Shown here in pieces: positions 24,343-32,283 of a DNA stretch of 33,500 nt. Every line of letters begins with the position of its first letter. The first letter of the stretch is position 1. Location: the NCBI RefSeq assembly GCF_001476655.1, contig NZ_LDRT01000067.1:1-33500 (forward strand), given 5' to 3'. This DNA is from Microbacterium testaceum. GTDB taxonomy: Bacteria > Actinomycetota > Actinomycetes > Actinomycetales > Microbacteriaceae. Position numbers and translations under genes: made by a program. The notes below the pieces were generated by a model. The model searched no databases, was not told the origin of the DNA, and worked only from the letters and a program-made list of their open reading frames with translations.

Positions 24343-25317
24343 ATGCCGCACTTCGATCTTCCGCTCGACCAGCTCGAGACCTTCCGTCCCCCGCGCGACG
24401 AGCCCGCCGACTTCGACCGCTTCTGGGCCGACACGCTCGTCGAGGCGCGAGCGGCCGGGTGGGAGCCGCGGTTCCGTCCCGTCGCCGCCCACGACAGTGG
24501 GGTCACCGGTGTCGAGGTCGACGACGTGGAGTTCGCGGGCTTCGGCGGCCACCCCGTCCGGGCGTGGCTGCTCCGACCGCGCGGGGCGAGCGGGCCGCTG
24601 CCCTGCGTCGTGCAGTACATCGGATACAACTCCGGCCGCGGCCTCGCGCACCAGCACACGCTGCTGCCGAGCGCGGGCCTCGCCGTTCTCGTGATGGACA
24701 CACGCGGACAGACCAGCGGCGCCCTCCCCGGATCGACCCCCGACCCGGTGGGGAGCGCCCCGCACCCCTCGGGGCGGTTGACGGACGGCCTCGACGACCC
24801 CGCGAACTCGTATTACCGTCGCGTGTTCTGCGACGCGGTCCGCGCCGTCGACGCGGTCCGTGCGCACCCGGCGATCGACCCGGACCGCATCGCCGTGTGG
24901 GGCGGGAGTCAGGGCGGCGGCATCGCGCTCGCGGCGGCGGCGCTCGCCGAGGGGCTCGTCGCCGCGGCCGTCGACTTCCCGTTCCTCAGCGCGATCCGCC
25001 GCGCGGTCGCCCTCACCGACGCGGCGCCGTACAGCGAACTCGTCACGTATCTGCAGACCCGGCGGGGCGACGAGGACGAGGTGTTCCGCGTGCTGTCGTA
25101 CGTCGACGGGGTCAATTTCGCCGCGCGCGCGAGCGTTGCCGCGATCTTCTCGGTGGGACTCCGAGATGCCGTGTGCCCGCCCTCCACGGTGTTCGCGGCC
25201 TACAACCATTACGCGGGGGAGAAGAGCATCCGCGTCTATCCCTACAACGGCCACGAGGGCGGGGGACCGCACCACCAGCTCGTCGTGCTGAGGGAGCTCG
25301 CGCGCCGTCTCGCGTGA
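24343..25317 (+). CDS. Acetyl-xylan esterase / cephalosporin-C deacetylase (CE7, AXE1)
   Basis: This 324-residue enzyme is a clear CE7 member: MPHFDLPLDQLETFRPPRDEPADFDRFWADTLVEARA, YNSGRGLAHQHTLLPSAGLAVLVMDTRGQTSG (the RGQ motif), nucleophile Ser189 in WGGSQGGG, Asp275 in VGLRDAVCPP and His304 in NGHEGGG. Length matches the family (about 320). CE7 enzymes are cytoplasmic hexamers that remove acetyl groups from short xylo-oligosaccharides and many other small acetyl esters. The start has GAGGAG with 4-base spacing that overlaps the upstream stop. In this locus it probably strips acetyl groups from imported glycan fragments. Confidence 0.93.
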   Translation: MPHFDLPLDQLETFRPPRDEPADFDRFWADTLVEARAAGWEPRFRPVAAHDSGVTGVEVDDVEFAGFGGHPVRAWLLRPRGASGPLPCVVQYIGYNSGRGLAHQHTLLPSAGLAVLVMDTRGQTSGALPGSTPDPVGSAPHPSGRLTDGLDDPANSYYRRVFCDAVRAVDAVRAHPAIDPDRIAVWGGSQGGGIALAAAALAEGLVAAAVDFPFLSAIRRAVALTDAAPYSELVTYLQTRRGDEDEVFRVLSYVDGVNFAARASVAAIFSVGLRDAVCPPSTVFAAYNHYAGEKSIRVYPYNGHEGGGPHHQLVVLRELARRLA

Positions 25318-25354
25318 ATCCGTGAGCACCGTCGGCGGTCCCCTCGCGGCGGAG

Positions 25355-25378
25355 GCCCCTGAGCTCGTCGAAGGGTCC
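25355..25378 (+). repeat. REP-like element, copy 3
   Basis: CCTGAGCTCGTCGAAGGGTCC matches the core at 13788 and 13864 at all but one or two positions. It sits in the 64-base gap between the convergent CE7 esterase and LysR genes. With flanking GGAGGC and GCCTC it could fold as a terminator-like hairpin. Confidence 0.68.
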
Positions 25379-25381
25379 GCC

Positions 25382-26290
25382 TCAGCCCGCAGCCTCCGCC
25401 GCCCGGCCCGCCACGGCGCGCAGGGCGCGCAGCACCCGCCGCACGGCCGCGTACGCCAGGGCGTCGGGCCGCGCCAGCACGTCGACGTGCCGCACGAGCG
25501 CGAGGTCGGCGAGGGGCCGCAGCACGAGCCCGTGCCCGGCGAGCGGGAGCCCGGTGGTCCGCGGCAGCACGGCGATCGCCGCCCCCGCCCGCACCACCTC
25601 GGCAGTGACCGAGAACTCGTTGATGCGGTGCGCGATGTCGAGCGGGCGCCCGAGGTGCGCCGCGAGATGATCGAGCACCCCGGCGAGCGGGAATCCGGGA
25701 TGCACCGACACCCACCGTTCGTCGGCGAGGTCGTCGGCGATCAACGCCTCGCGCGCGGCGAGCGGGTGCCCCGCGGGCAGGGCGATGTCGAGCGGTTCGG
25801 TCAGCAGCGGTGACGCGACCACCCGATCCTCGGGCCATGGTGGGTCGTGCGAGAGTCGGTGCGCGATCACGAGGTCATGGTCGGCGGTGAGCCCCGGGAA
25901 GTCGCTGTGCGCCACGTCGGCGTCCGCGAGTCGGACGGGAGGGATGCCGCCGAGCTCGCGCAACAGCGGACCGAACAGCGCGAGCCCCGCACTGTGGAAA
26001 GCCGACACCCGCACCGGGCGGTCGTCGCTGTCGAGGAACGCGCCGACCGCCTCCCGCGCCGCCGTCAGGGCTTCGTCGACCCGGGTTCCCGCCGCCGCGA
26101 GCGCCTCGCCCGCGGCGGTCAGCGTCAGCACCCGCCCGCGGCGCACGGTGAGCGGTACGGGGACCCGGGCCTGCAGGTGCGCGAGCTGCTGCGACACCGC
26201 GGAGGCCGAGATGTGCAGCGCCACGGCGACCGCGGCGACGCTCCCGCGGTCGCCGAGCTCGCGGAGGAGGCGGAGGTGTGCGGCATCCAT
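25382..26290 (-). CDS. LysR-family transcriptional regulator
   Basis: This 302-residue regulator has the LysR winged HTH at its N-terminus (MDAAHLRLLRELGDRGSVAAVAVALHISASAVSQQLAHLQARVPVPLTVRRGRVLTLTAAGEAL) and the periplasmic-binding-like effector domain beyond residue 90. It is of the small-Leu/Ala-rich type common in actinobacteria. The ATG is preceded by TAAGTT with 7-base spacing, so translation is probably leaderless. It diverges from the EamA transporter 71 bases away; by the usual LysR pattern it should control that gene and itself from the shared region. Confidence 0.93.
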   Translation of the reverse strand: MDAAHLRLLRELGDRGSVAAVAVALHISASAVSQQLAHLQARVPVPLTVRRGRVLTLTAAGEALAAAGTRVDEALTAAREAVGAFLDSDDRPVRVSAFHSAGLALFGPLLRELGGIPPVRLADADVAHSDFPGLTADHDLVIAHRLSHDPPWPEDRVVASPLLTEPLDIALPAGHPLAAREALIADDLADERWVSVHPGFPLAGVLDHLAAHLGRPLDIAHRINEFSVTAEVVRAGAAIAVLPRTTGLPLAGHGLVLRPLADLALVRHVDVLARPDALAYAAVRRVLRALRAVAGRAAEAAG

Positions 26291-26303
26291 AAGTCTGAAC
26301 TTA
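26291..26303 (-). promoter_or_regulatory. Leaderless promoter for the LysR gene
   Basis: On the minus strand TAAGTT (26303-26298) is followed by 7 bases and then ATG, matching the leaderless arrangement seen at three other genes here. The sequence also contains AAGT/ACTT half-sites that could be a LysR contact. Confidence 0.58.
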
Positions 26304-26361
26304 CGGGACGGTGAAGCAAGCTGTTCTTGTTCTTCTGCTTTCCGGCGACCACGGTGGACGC

Positions 26362-27294
26362 ATGACCCGCCGTACGCCCGAGATCGTCGTCGACGTGCTC
26401 CTCATCGCCGTGGCGGCGGTGTGGGGCGCGAGCTTCCTCGCCGCGAAAGAGCTCGCCGCCGAGGTGGGCGTCGCCCCCGCCGTCGCGCTGCGCTTCCTCG
26501 TCGCCGCCTCCGCTCTCGGCGTGATCTGCCTCATCCGGAGGGAACGGATGCCGCGCGGCCGAGGCCTCGCGATCGCCGCGCTCCTGGGATGTTCGCAGGC
26601 GGCGGTGATCGGCCTCGAGACCTGGGGCGTCCACCTCACCTCGGCGACGAACGCGGGGCTGCTGATCAGCCTCGCTCTCGTCTTCACCCCGGTGCTCGAG
26701 AGCATCGCCTCGCGCTCGTGGCTGCCGCGGTCGTACTTCGTCGCCGCGGTCGCCGCTGTGGTCGGGGTGGCGCTCCTGGTCTCGGGTGCCGGGTTCCGCC
26801 TGCCGACGGCGGGAGACGCCCTGGTCATCGCCGCCGCCGTCGTCCGTGCGGTGCACGTGACTGCGAGCGGGCATCTCACGCGAGGTCGCCGCGACAGCAC
26901 CCTCGCGGTCGTGTGCGTGCAACTGGTCGTGTGCGCGCTGACGTCGTCGGCGGTGGCCGGCGCCGACCTTCCCCTCGCGGTCGGCCGGCTCACGGCATCC
27001 GGGTGGGTCGACGTGCTGTTCCTCGGCCTGATGTGCTCGGTGTTCGCCTTCGTCGTGCAGCTGTGGGCGGTGCGGCGGACGTCGGCCACACGCGCGAGCA
27101 TCCTCATGGGCACCGAGCCCGTGTGGGCGCTCGCCGTGGGAGTGGTGATCGGTGGGGAGGCCCTCGGTCTGCCCGGCCTGGCCGGAGGAGCGCTCATCAT
27201 CGCCGCGTCCTACGCGGGCCAGGCGATCGAGCGTCGCCACCGCGCCGCGGCCCCCGCTCCCGCCCCGAAGGCCGCCGAGACGGCGCGGAGCTGA
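26362..27294 (+). CDS. EamA/DMT-family exporter (RhaT/YdcZ superfamily)
   Basis: This 310-residue protein has ten hydrophobic helices in two EamA repeats (first VDVLLIAVAAVWGASFLAAKELAAEVGVAPAVALRFLVAASALG, second ALVIAAAVVRAVHVTASGHLTRG). The WGASFLAAKEL and RFLVA motifs mark the family, and the second repeat ends TEPVWALAVGVVIGGEALGLPGLAGGALIIAASY. Members export amino acids, metabolites or drugs. ATG 26362 (MTRRTPE) was chosen; an ATG at 26311 would add 17 unlikely residues. It diverges from the LysR gene, which probably regulates it. Confidence 0.92.
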   Translation: MTRRTPEIVVDVLLIAVAAVWGASFLAAKELAAEVGVAPAVALRFLVAASALGVICLIRRERMPRGRGLAIAALLGCSQAAVIGLETWGVHLTSATNAGLLISLALVFTPVLESIASRSWLPRSYFVAAVAAVVGVALLVSGAGFRLPTAGDALVIAAAVVRAVHVTASGHLTRGRRDSTLAVVCVQLVVCALTSSAVAGADLPLAVGRLTASGWVDVLFLGLMCSVFAFVVQLWAVRRTSATRASILMGTEPVWALAVGVVIGGEALGLPGLAGGALIIAASYAGQAIERRHRAAAPAPAPKAAETARS

Positions 27295-27371
27295 CGACTC
27301 CCCGCCGCAGGCAACGGCGTCCTCAGCGGGAGGCCGTCTCGCGGTTCGCGGCGACCGGTCGTGCCCCGCCG

Positions 27372-27383
27372 TAGGCTGGACGC
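27372..27383 (+). promoter_or_regulatory. Leaderless promoter for the lipoate ligase gene
   Basis: TAGGCT (27372-27377) is followed by 6 bases and then ATG, with no Shine-Dalgarno. The upstream 27295-27371 stretch also holds a GC-rich imperfect hairpin that may terminate the EamA transcript. Confidence 0.6.
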
Positions 27384-28433
27384 ATGCACGGCGAGTACAA
27401 GGTCCCGGGGGGAAAGCTGGTCGTCGTCGACCTCGAGGAGCGCGAGGGCCGCATCCACGGCTTCCACCTCGCGGGAGACTTCTTCCTCGAACCCGACGAC
27501 GCCCTCGACGACATCGACGCGGCCGTGAACGGGCTGCCCGTCGAGTCCGACGTCCCCACGATTGCGGCGGCCATCCGCCAGGCGCTGCCCGCGGGCGCGC
27601 AGCTGCTCGGCTTCACGCCCGAGTCGGTGGCCACGGCCATCCGTCGCGCGCTGGTCACGGCTCCCGGCTGGTCCGACTTCGAGTGGGAGGTCGTCCACGA
27701 TCGCCCGGTCTCGCCCCGCATGAACCTCGCCCTCGACGAGGTGCTCACCGCCCGCGTGGGCGCGGGGCTCCGCAAGCCCACGCTGCGCCTGTGGGAGTGG
27801 AACGAGAACGCCGTCGTCATCGGTTCGTTCCAGTCGCTGCGCAACGAGGTCGACCCCGAGGGCGCCGAGAAGCACGGCTTCGACGTGGTGCGCCGCATCT
27901 CCGGCGGCGGCGCGATGCTCATGGCCGCGAACTCGATCGTGACGTACTCGCTGTACGTGCCGGCATCCCTCGTCGCCGGAATGACCTTCGCCGACTCGTA
28001 CGCCTTCCTCGACGACTGGGTGCTGCAGGCCCTCCGCTCGCTCGGCATCGACGCGGTCTACCAACCGTTGAACGACATCGCCGGACCCCACGGCAAGATC
28101 GGCGGAGCCGCACAGAAGCGCCTCGCCAACGGCGGCGTTCTGCACCACGCGACCCTCAGCTACGACATGGACGGCCAGGTCCTCACCGAGGTACTGCGCA
28201 TCGGTCGCGAGAAGCTCAGCGACAAGGGCACCGTCTCGGCCGCGAAGCGCGTCGACCCGCTGCGCAGTCAGACCGGTCTGCCGCGCGATGAGGTCATCGA
28301 GCGCTTCATCCAGACCTTCACCACGCTCTACGGCGCGACCGAGGGGCACATCTCCGACGAGGAGTACGCCGAGGCCGAAGCGCTCGTCGAGACGAAGTTC
28401 GCCACCGACGCGTGGCTGCAGCGCGTCCCGTGA
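27384..28433 (+). CDS. Lipoate-protein ligase with N-terminal accessory domain
   Basis: This 349-residue enzyme activates lipoate with ATP and attaches it to lipoyl domains of 2-oxoacid dehydrogenases and the glycine cleavage system. Residues about 1-90 (MHGEYKVPGGKLVVVDLEEREGRIHGFHLAGDFFLEP...) resemble the accessory domain that sits at the C-terminus of E. coli LplA, so the domain order is permuted, as in actinobacterial homologues. The catalytic domain follows (MNLALDEVLTARVGAG; VVRRISGGGAML; Lys238 in HGKIGGAAQKR, the AMP-binding lysine). It stops four bases inside the methyltransferase gene (GTGA overlap). Confidence 0.88.
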   Translation: MHGEYKVPGGKLVVVDLEEREGRIHGFHLAGDFFLEPDDALDDIDAAVNGLPVESDVPTIAAAIRQALPAGAQLLGFTPESVATAIRRALVTAPGWSDFEWEVVHDRPVSPRMNLALDEVLTARVGAGLRKPTLRLWEWNENAVVIGSFQSLRNEVDPEGAEKHGFDVVRRISGGGAMLMAANSIVTYSLYVPASLVAGMTFADSYAFLDDWVLQALRSLGIDAVYQPLNDIAGPHGKIGGAAQKRLANGGVLHHATLSYDMDGQVLTEVLRIGREKLSDKGTVSAAKRVDPLRSQTGLPRDEVIERFIQTFTTLYGATEGHISDEEYAEAEALVETKFATDAWLQRVP

Positions 28434-29377
28434 GCACCGAGGCCCTGCCCGACGCCCCCGCCCCCGGCCGCGTCGAGATCCACCATGCCGACAACCTCAC
28501 CGTCACCCCGGCCTACGCCGACGGCTCGTTCGCTCTCGTCTACCTCGACCCGCCGTTCAACACCGGGCGTACCCGCTCGAAGGCCGTCGAGTCGGCGACG
28601 TGGACGCCCCCGGTCGAAGAGCCTCAGGATGCCGCAGAGCCCGAGGCTGTGGCATCCGATCCCAACATGCTCGACTTCCCCGAGGAGGAGCCGCCCCCGC
28701 CGCCTGTGGTGCAGCGCGGCTTCCACGGGCGCGAGTACGCGCGGCTGCGCGGAGACCTGCGCACCTACGACGACCGCTTCGACGACTACTGGGGCTTCCT
28801 CGAGCCGCGACTGATCGAGGCGTGGCGCCTGCTCGCCGATGACGGCACGCTCTACCTGCACCTCGATTACCGCGAGGTGCACTACGCCAAGGTCATGTGC
28901 GACGCGCTGTTCGGTCGCGACAAGTTCCTCAACGAGCTCATCTGGGCGTACGACTACGGCGCGAAGACCAAGCGCCGCTGGCCCACGAAGCACGAGACGA
29001 TCCTCGTGTACGTGAAGAACCCCGCGACCTACTTCTTCGATTCGGATGCCGTGGACCGCGAGCCCTACATGGCTCCCGGTCTCGTGACCGCCGAGAAGGC
29101 CGCGCGTGGCAAGATGCCCACGGACGTCTGGTGGCACACGATCGTGCCGACCACGGGCCGCGAGAAGACCGGTTATCCGACGCAGAAGCCCGAGGGCGTG
29201 CTGCGGCGCATGGTGCAGGCCTCGAGCCGCCCCGGCGATCGCGTGCTCGACATGTTCGCCGGCAGCGGCACGCTCGGCGCGGTCGCCGCCCCGCTCGGCC
29301 GCGACGCCGTGCTCATCGACGACAACGCGGATGCCGTGGCCGTGATGCACAAGCGCCTGGAGCCGTTCGCGGGCTGA
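28430..29377 (+). CDS. Solitary DNA methyltransferase (beta-class N6-adenine/N4-cytosine)
   Basis: This 315-residue enzyme methylates a base in DNA using S-adenosylmethionine. The catalytic motif IV DPPFNTG is at residues 40-46 and the cofactor motif I DMFAGSGTLG lies near residue 274-283, so IV precedes I, the beta-class order also used by type III Mod and solitary enzymes. Between them are WGFLEPRLIEAWRLLADDGTLYLHLDYREVHYAKVMCDALFG and KHETILVYVKN, typical of the group. An acidic, proline-rich stretch (about 55-85) is atypical and may be disordered. GTG at 28430 was chosen for its 4-base overlap with the lipoate ligase. No restriction endonuclease is visible nearby. Recognition site unknown. 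Confidence 0.92.
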   Translation: MSTEALPDAPAPGRVEIHHADNLTVTPAYADGSFALVYLDPPFNTGRTRSKAVESATWTPPVEEPQDAAEPEAVASDPNMLDFPEEEPPPPPVVQRGFHGREYARLRGDLRTYDDRFDDYWGFLEPRLIEAWRLLADDGTLYLHLDYREVHYAKVMCDALFGRDKFLNELIWAYDYGAKTKRRWPTKHETILVYVKNPATYFFDSDAVDREPYMAPGLVTAEKAARGKMPTDVWWHTIVPTTGREKTGYPTQKPEGVLRRMVQASSRPGDRVLDMFAGSGTLGAVAAPLGRDAVLIDDNADAVAVMHKRLEPFAG

Positions 29378-29558
29378 GCGGGCTTGGTTGCGGCCGCGCC
29401 GTCGCGGCAGTGCCGTCGTGGCCTGTGCCGTGCCGTCGTGCGGAGTCGGAGGGTGGACGCGCCGTGGGCGGTGTGCTCGTGGCGGCGTGTCGTCCGCCGT
29501 TTCCGCGGGATGGTGCCGGCTCGCCCGGCCTGCGGCCCCCGATGTCGGCGGCCGCGCC

Positions 29559-29570
29559 TAGGGTGAGCCC
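29559..29570 (+). promoter_or_regulatory. Leaderless promoter for the luciferase-like oxidoreductase
   Basis: TAGGGT (29559-29564), 6 bases, then ATG 29571. The 29378-29558 gap holds GC-rich filler with repeated TGCCGTCGTG but no convincing gene. Confidence 0.58.
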
Positions 29571-30554
29571 ATGGAATTCGGAATCTTCGTCCCCCAGGGC
29601 TGGCGCTTCGACCTCGTCGGCATCGACCCCTCCGAACACTGGCGCGTCATGAACGCGCTCGCCCAGAGCGCCGACGACGGCCCCTGGGCATCGCTGTGGG
29701 TCTACGACCACTTCCACACCACGCCGGTCCCGAGTGCCGAGGCCACACACGAGGCGTGGACGCTCATGGCGGCTTTCGCGGCGGCGACCGACCGCGTGCG
29801 CCTCGGCCAGATGTGCACCTGCATGGGTTACCGCAACCCGGCGTATCTCGCGAAGGTCGCGGCCACCGTCGACGCGATCTCGGGCGGCCGTGCCGAGATG
29901 GGCATCGGGGGCGGCTGGTACGAGCACGAGTGGCGCGCGTACGGCTACGGCTTCCCGCCGATCGGCGAGCGCCTCGGCCGCCTGCGCGAGGGGGTCGAGA
30001 TCATGCACCAGGCCTGGACCACGGGCGAGGCCACGCTGTCCGGGAAGTACTACGAGGTCGAGGGCGCGATCGTGCAGCCGCAGCCGCTGCAAGACGGCGG
30101 CATCCCGCTGTGGATCGCGGGCGGCGGTGAGAAGGTCACGCTCAAGATCGCGGCGAAGTACGCCTCGTACACGAACTTCGGCGGCTCGATCGAGGAGTTC
30201 GAGCACAAGACCGCGGTCCTGCGCGGGCACTGCGACGCGCTCGGTCGCGATGTCGGCGAGATCACGCAGTCGACGAACTTCAACACGATCGTCGCCGAGA
30301 CCGAGTCCGAGGCCGAAGAGCGTCTGGCGGCCGTCGTCGCGCGTCTTCGTCCGCACGTGGGTGACGAGCGGGCGGATGCCATCGAGGCCGACTACCGTTC
30401 ATCGGACGCGTTCGGCACCCCCGAGCAGATCGTCGAGCGTCTGCGCGAGCGCGCCGCGCACGGCCTCGGCTACGCGATCCACTACTTCCCCGAGGCGGCG
30501 TACGACACCTCCGGCATCTCGCTGTTCGAGCGCGAGGTGATCCCCGCCCTGTAG
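29571..30554 (+). CDS. LLM-class F420-dependent oxidoreductase
   Basis: This 327-residue TIM-barrel oxidoreductase of the luciferase-like monooxygenase superfamily has the F420 subgroup patterns MEFGIFVPQGWRFDLVGIDPSEHW, SLWVYDHFHTTPVPSAEATHEAWTLMAAFAAATDRVRLGQMCTCMGYRNPAYLAKVAATVDAISGGRAEMGIGGGWYEHEW and PLWIAGGGEKVTLKIAAKYA. The QMCTCMGYRNPAYLAK segment is typical of the TIGR03560-like group. It probably reduces or oxidises a small molecule with coenzyme F420; substrate unknown. It stands alone with a leaderless promoter. Confidence 0.9.
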   Translation: MEFGIFVPQGWRFDLVGIDPSEHWRVMNALAQSADDGPWASLWVYDHFHTTPVPSAEATHEAWTLMAAFAAATDRVRLGQMCTCMGYRNPAYLAKVAATVDAISGGRAEMGIGGGWYEHEWRAYGYGFPPIGERLGRLREGVEIMHQAWTTGEATLSGKYYEVEGAIVQPQPLQDGGIPLWIAGGGEKVTLKIAAKYASYTNFGGSIEEFEHKTAVLRGHCDALGRDVGEITQSTNFNTIVAETESEAEERLAAVVARLRPHVGDERADAIEADYRSSDAFGTPEQIVERLRERAAHGLGYAIHYFPEAAYDTSGISLFEREVIPAL

Positions 30555-30568
30555 GAGCGCGCGGCGGG

Positions 30569-30624
30569 CGGCTGTTGTGCCCGAGAGCAGCCGTCCCCGA
30601 TGCTCCGATGCCCGAGAGCAGCCG
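30569..30624. terminator. Hairpin plus direct repeat between convergent genes
   Basis: TGCCCGAGAGCAGCCG occurs at 30578-30593 and again at 30609-30624. The first copy pairs with the preceding CGGCTG as a hairpin (30569-30593) 15 bases after the oxidoreductase stop, suggesting a terminator. The second copy may be a duplication. Confidence 0.5.
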
Positions 30625-30679
30625 CGCCCCGACGGCGGTCTCCCCGCCCCGCCCCACTCACCTCGACGCACCGCGCGCG

Positions 30680-32260
30680 TCAGACGAGCGGATCCACGTC
30701 GGCGTAGGCGCCGACCTCGACGGGCGGGGCGGATGCCGTGACGTCGAACACCCGCGCACGCCGATCCGCGGCATCCCACCGCGGCCACCCGGGGTCGCCG
30801 TCTCTCACGAACGCGACCGCCGCACCGTGCACTTGGTCGGCGAGTGCCCGCGGAGGGGAGTCTCCGGCGATCGCGGTCACCCCATCGGCGTCAAGGTGAT
30901 CGAACCAGAAGGGCACGTCGAGGCAGTGGCATGCCCCGCCGAACACCGGCGACGACCAGGCGAAGCGGTAGACCCAGGTCGCGGGCCTCGACACGGCGAG
31001 CGAGCCGCCGTGCGATGCCGCGGCACCCGCCGTCTTCTTCGCGCTGCGAGCCGCCGTCGGGGCACCGGACGCCGTCGTCGCGGCATCCGCTGTCCTCTCC
31101 GCCTCGGCGAGAGCGACAGCCGTTGCCCGCGCCGCGCGCAGCACGGTCGCGCGGATCACCCGGTCGGTGGCGTACCCACCGAGCACCGCCGCCGTTCCCC
31201 GACGCCGCGTGCGCTCGAGGTAGGCGCGCCTCCGCGAGCGACCGAGACCCAGCACGGCCAGCGCCAGCGACACGGGCACGACCCGCAGCGCGGCCCGGTA
31301 GCGAGAGGTCAACATCGTGAACTCGTCGTCGGTCGAGCCGATGACCAGGGGCACGCCGGGCTTCGCGGCGAGCGTCTCGAGCGGATGCCGCGGCAGCACA
31401 TCGCCGTCGACCACCGGCCCAAGGGGAAGCCCCTCGTCGAACAGTGCCGCCAGCACCGCGAGGGCGCGTCCGCGCGCGGGCTTGCCGGCGGCTTTCTGCA
31501 GCGCGATCAGCCGTTCCTCGGGCACGGTCGCGAAGCCTTCGCGGTCGGCGGCGACGCCGGCCAGCGCCGCCACGCGTTCGGTGAAGCGCCGGGCGGCGTC
31601 GACGGTGACGGCGCCGATCGCGGGCGAGATCACCATCGCGCCGTGGAAGAGTCCGGATGCCGCCGGACTCGCCATCAGCGCGAGAACCGCCCCGCCGCCC
31701 GCCGACTGCCCGGCTACCGTCACACGCGCCGGGTCGCCGCCGAACGCCCCGATCTCGTCGCGTACCCACTCGAGGGCGGCGATCTGGTCCCGGAGGCCGC
31801 GGTTCGCGGGCGCCCCCTCGATGAGGCCGAAGCCGTCGAAGCCGATCCGGTACGAGATCACGACGGTGATCACCCCGTCTCGCGCGAACGCGTCGCCGTC
31901 GTACCACCGACTCGCGGGCGACCCCGAGGTGTAGCCCCCGCCGTGGATCCACACGAGCACCGGGAGGGCGGCATCCGGATCCCGATCGGCGGGCGCGAAG
32001 ACGTTGACGTTCAGGGTGGCGTCGCCCGGGACGCTCGGCTCGGGGATGAGGGTGATGCCGGCGTCGCCCCGCTGCGCGGTCGGCCCGTAGGCGGTCGCGT
32101 CGCGGTCGCCCTCCCAGGGCTCGACGGGCACCGGCGCGGCGAAGCGCAACGGCCCTACCGGGGGCTGCGCGAACGGGATGCCGAGGAACACGGCGGTCCG
32201 ACCGCGGCGGAATCCCCGCACACGTCCCTTCGAGGTGGTGGCGAGCACGGCGGCATCCAT
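30680..32260 (-). CDS. Type-B carboxylesterase/lipase
   Basis: This 526-residue cytoplasmic esterase has the family core GRVRGFRRGRTAVFLGIPFAQPPVGPLRFAAPVPVEPWEGDRDATAYGPTAQRG, the oxyanion HGGGYTSGSP motif, nucleophile Ser186 in AGQSAGGG (Gln replaces the usual Glu) and catalytic His445 in GACHCLDVPFWFDH; the acid is likely in STDDEFTML. Near residues 400-430 a low-complexity Ala/Ser/Thr insertion (ATTASGAPTAARSAKK) is unusual. ATG 32260 gives a normal N-terminus; the frame stays open upstream but unrelated. Substrate unknown. Confidence 0.9.
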   Translation of the reverse strand: MDAAVLATTSKGRVRGFRRGRTAVFLGIPFAQPPVGPLRFAAPVPVEPWEGDRDATAYGPTAQRGDAGITLIPEPSVPGDATLNVNVFAPADRDPDAALPVLVWIHGGGYTSGSPASRWYDGDAFARDGVITVVISYRIGFDGFGLIEGAPANRGLRDQIAALEWVRDEIGAFGGDPARVTVAGQSAGGGAVLALMASPAASGLFHGAMVISPAIGAVTVDAARRFTERVAALAGVAADREGFATVPEERLIALQKAAGKPARGRALAVLAALFDEGLPLGPVVDGDVLPRHPLETLAAKPGVPLVIGSTDDEFTMLTSRYRAALRVVPVSLALAVLGLGRSRRRAYLERTRRRGTAAVLGGYATDRVIRATVLRAARATAVALAEAERTADAATTASGAPTAARSAKKTAGAAASHGGSLAVSRPATWVYRFAWSSPVFGGACHCLDVPFWFDHLDADGVTAIAGDSPPRALADQVHGAAVAFVRDGDPGWPRWDAADRRARVFDVTASAPPVEVGAYADVDPLV

Positions 32261-32283
32261 GCCCCCATCCTGCACGTCCGGAC

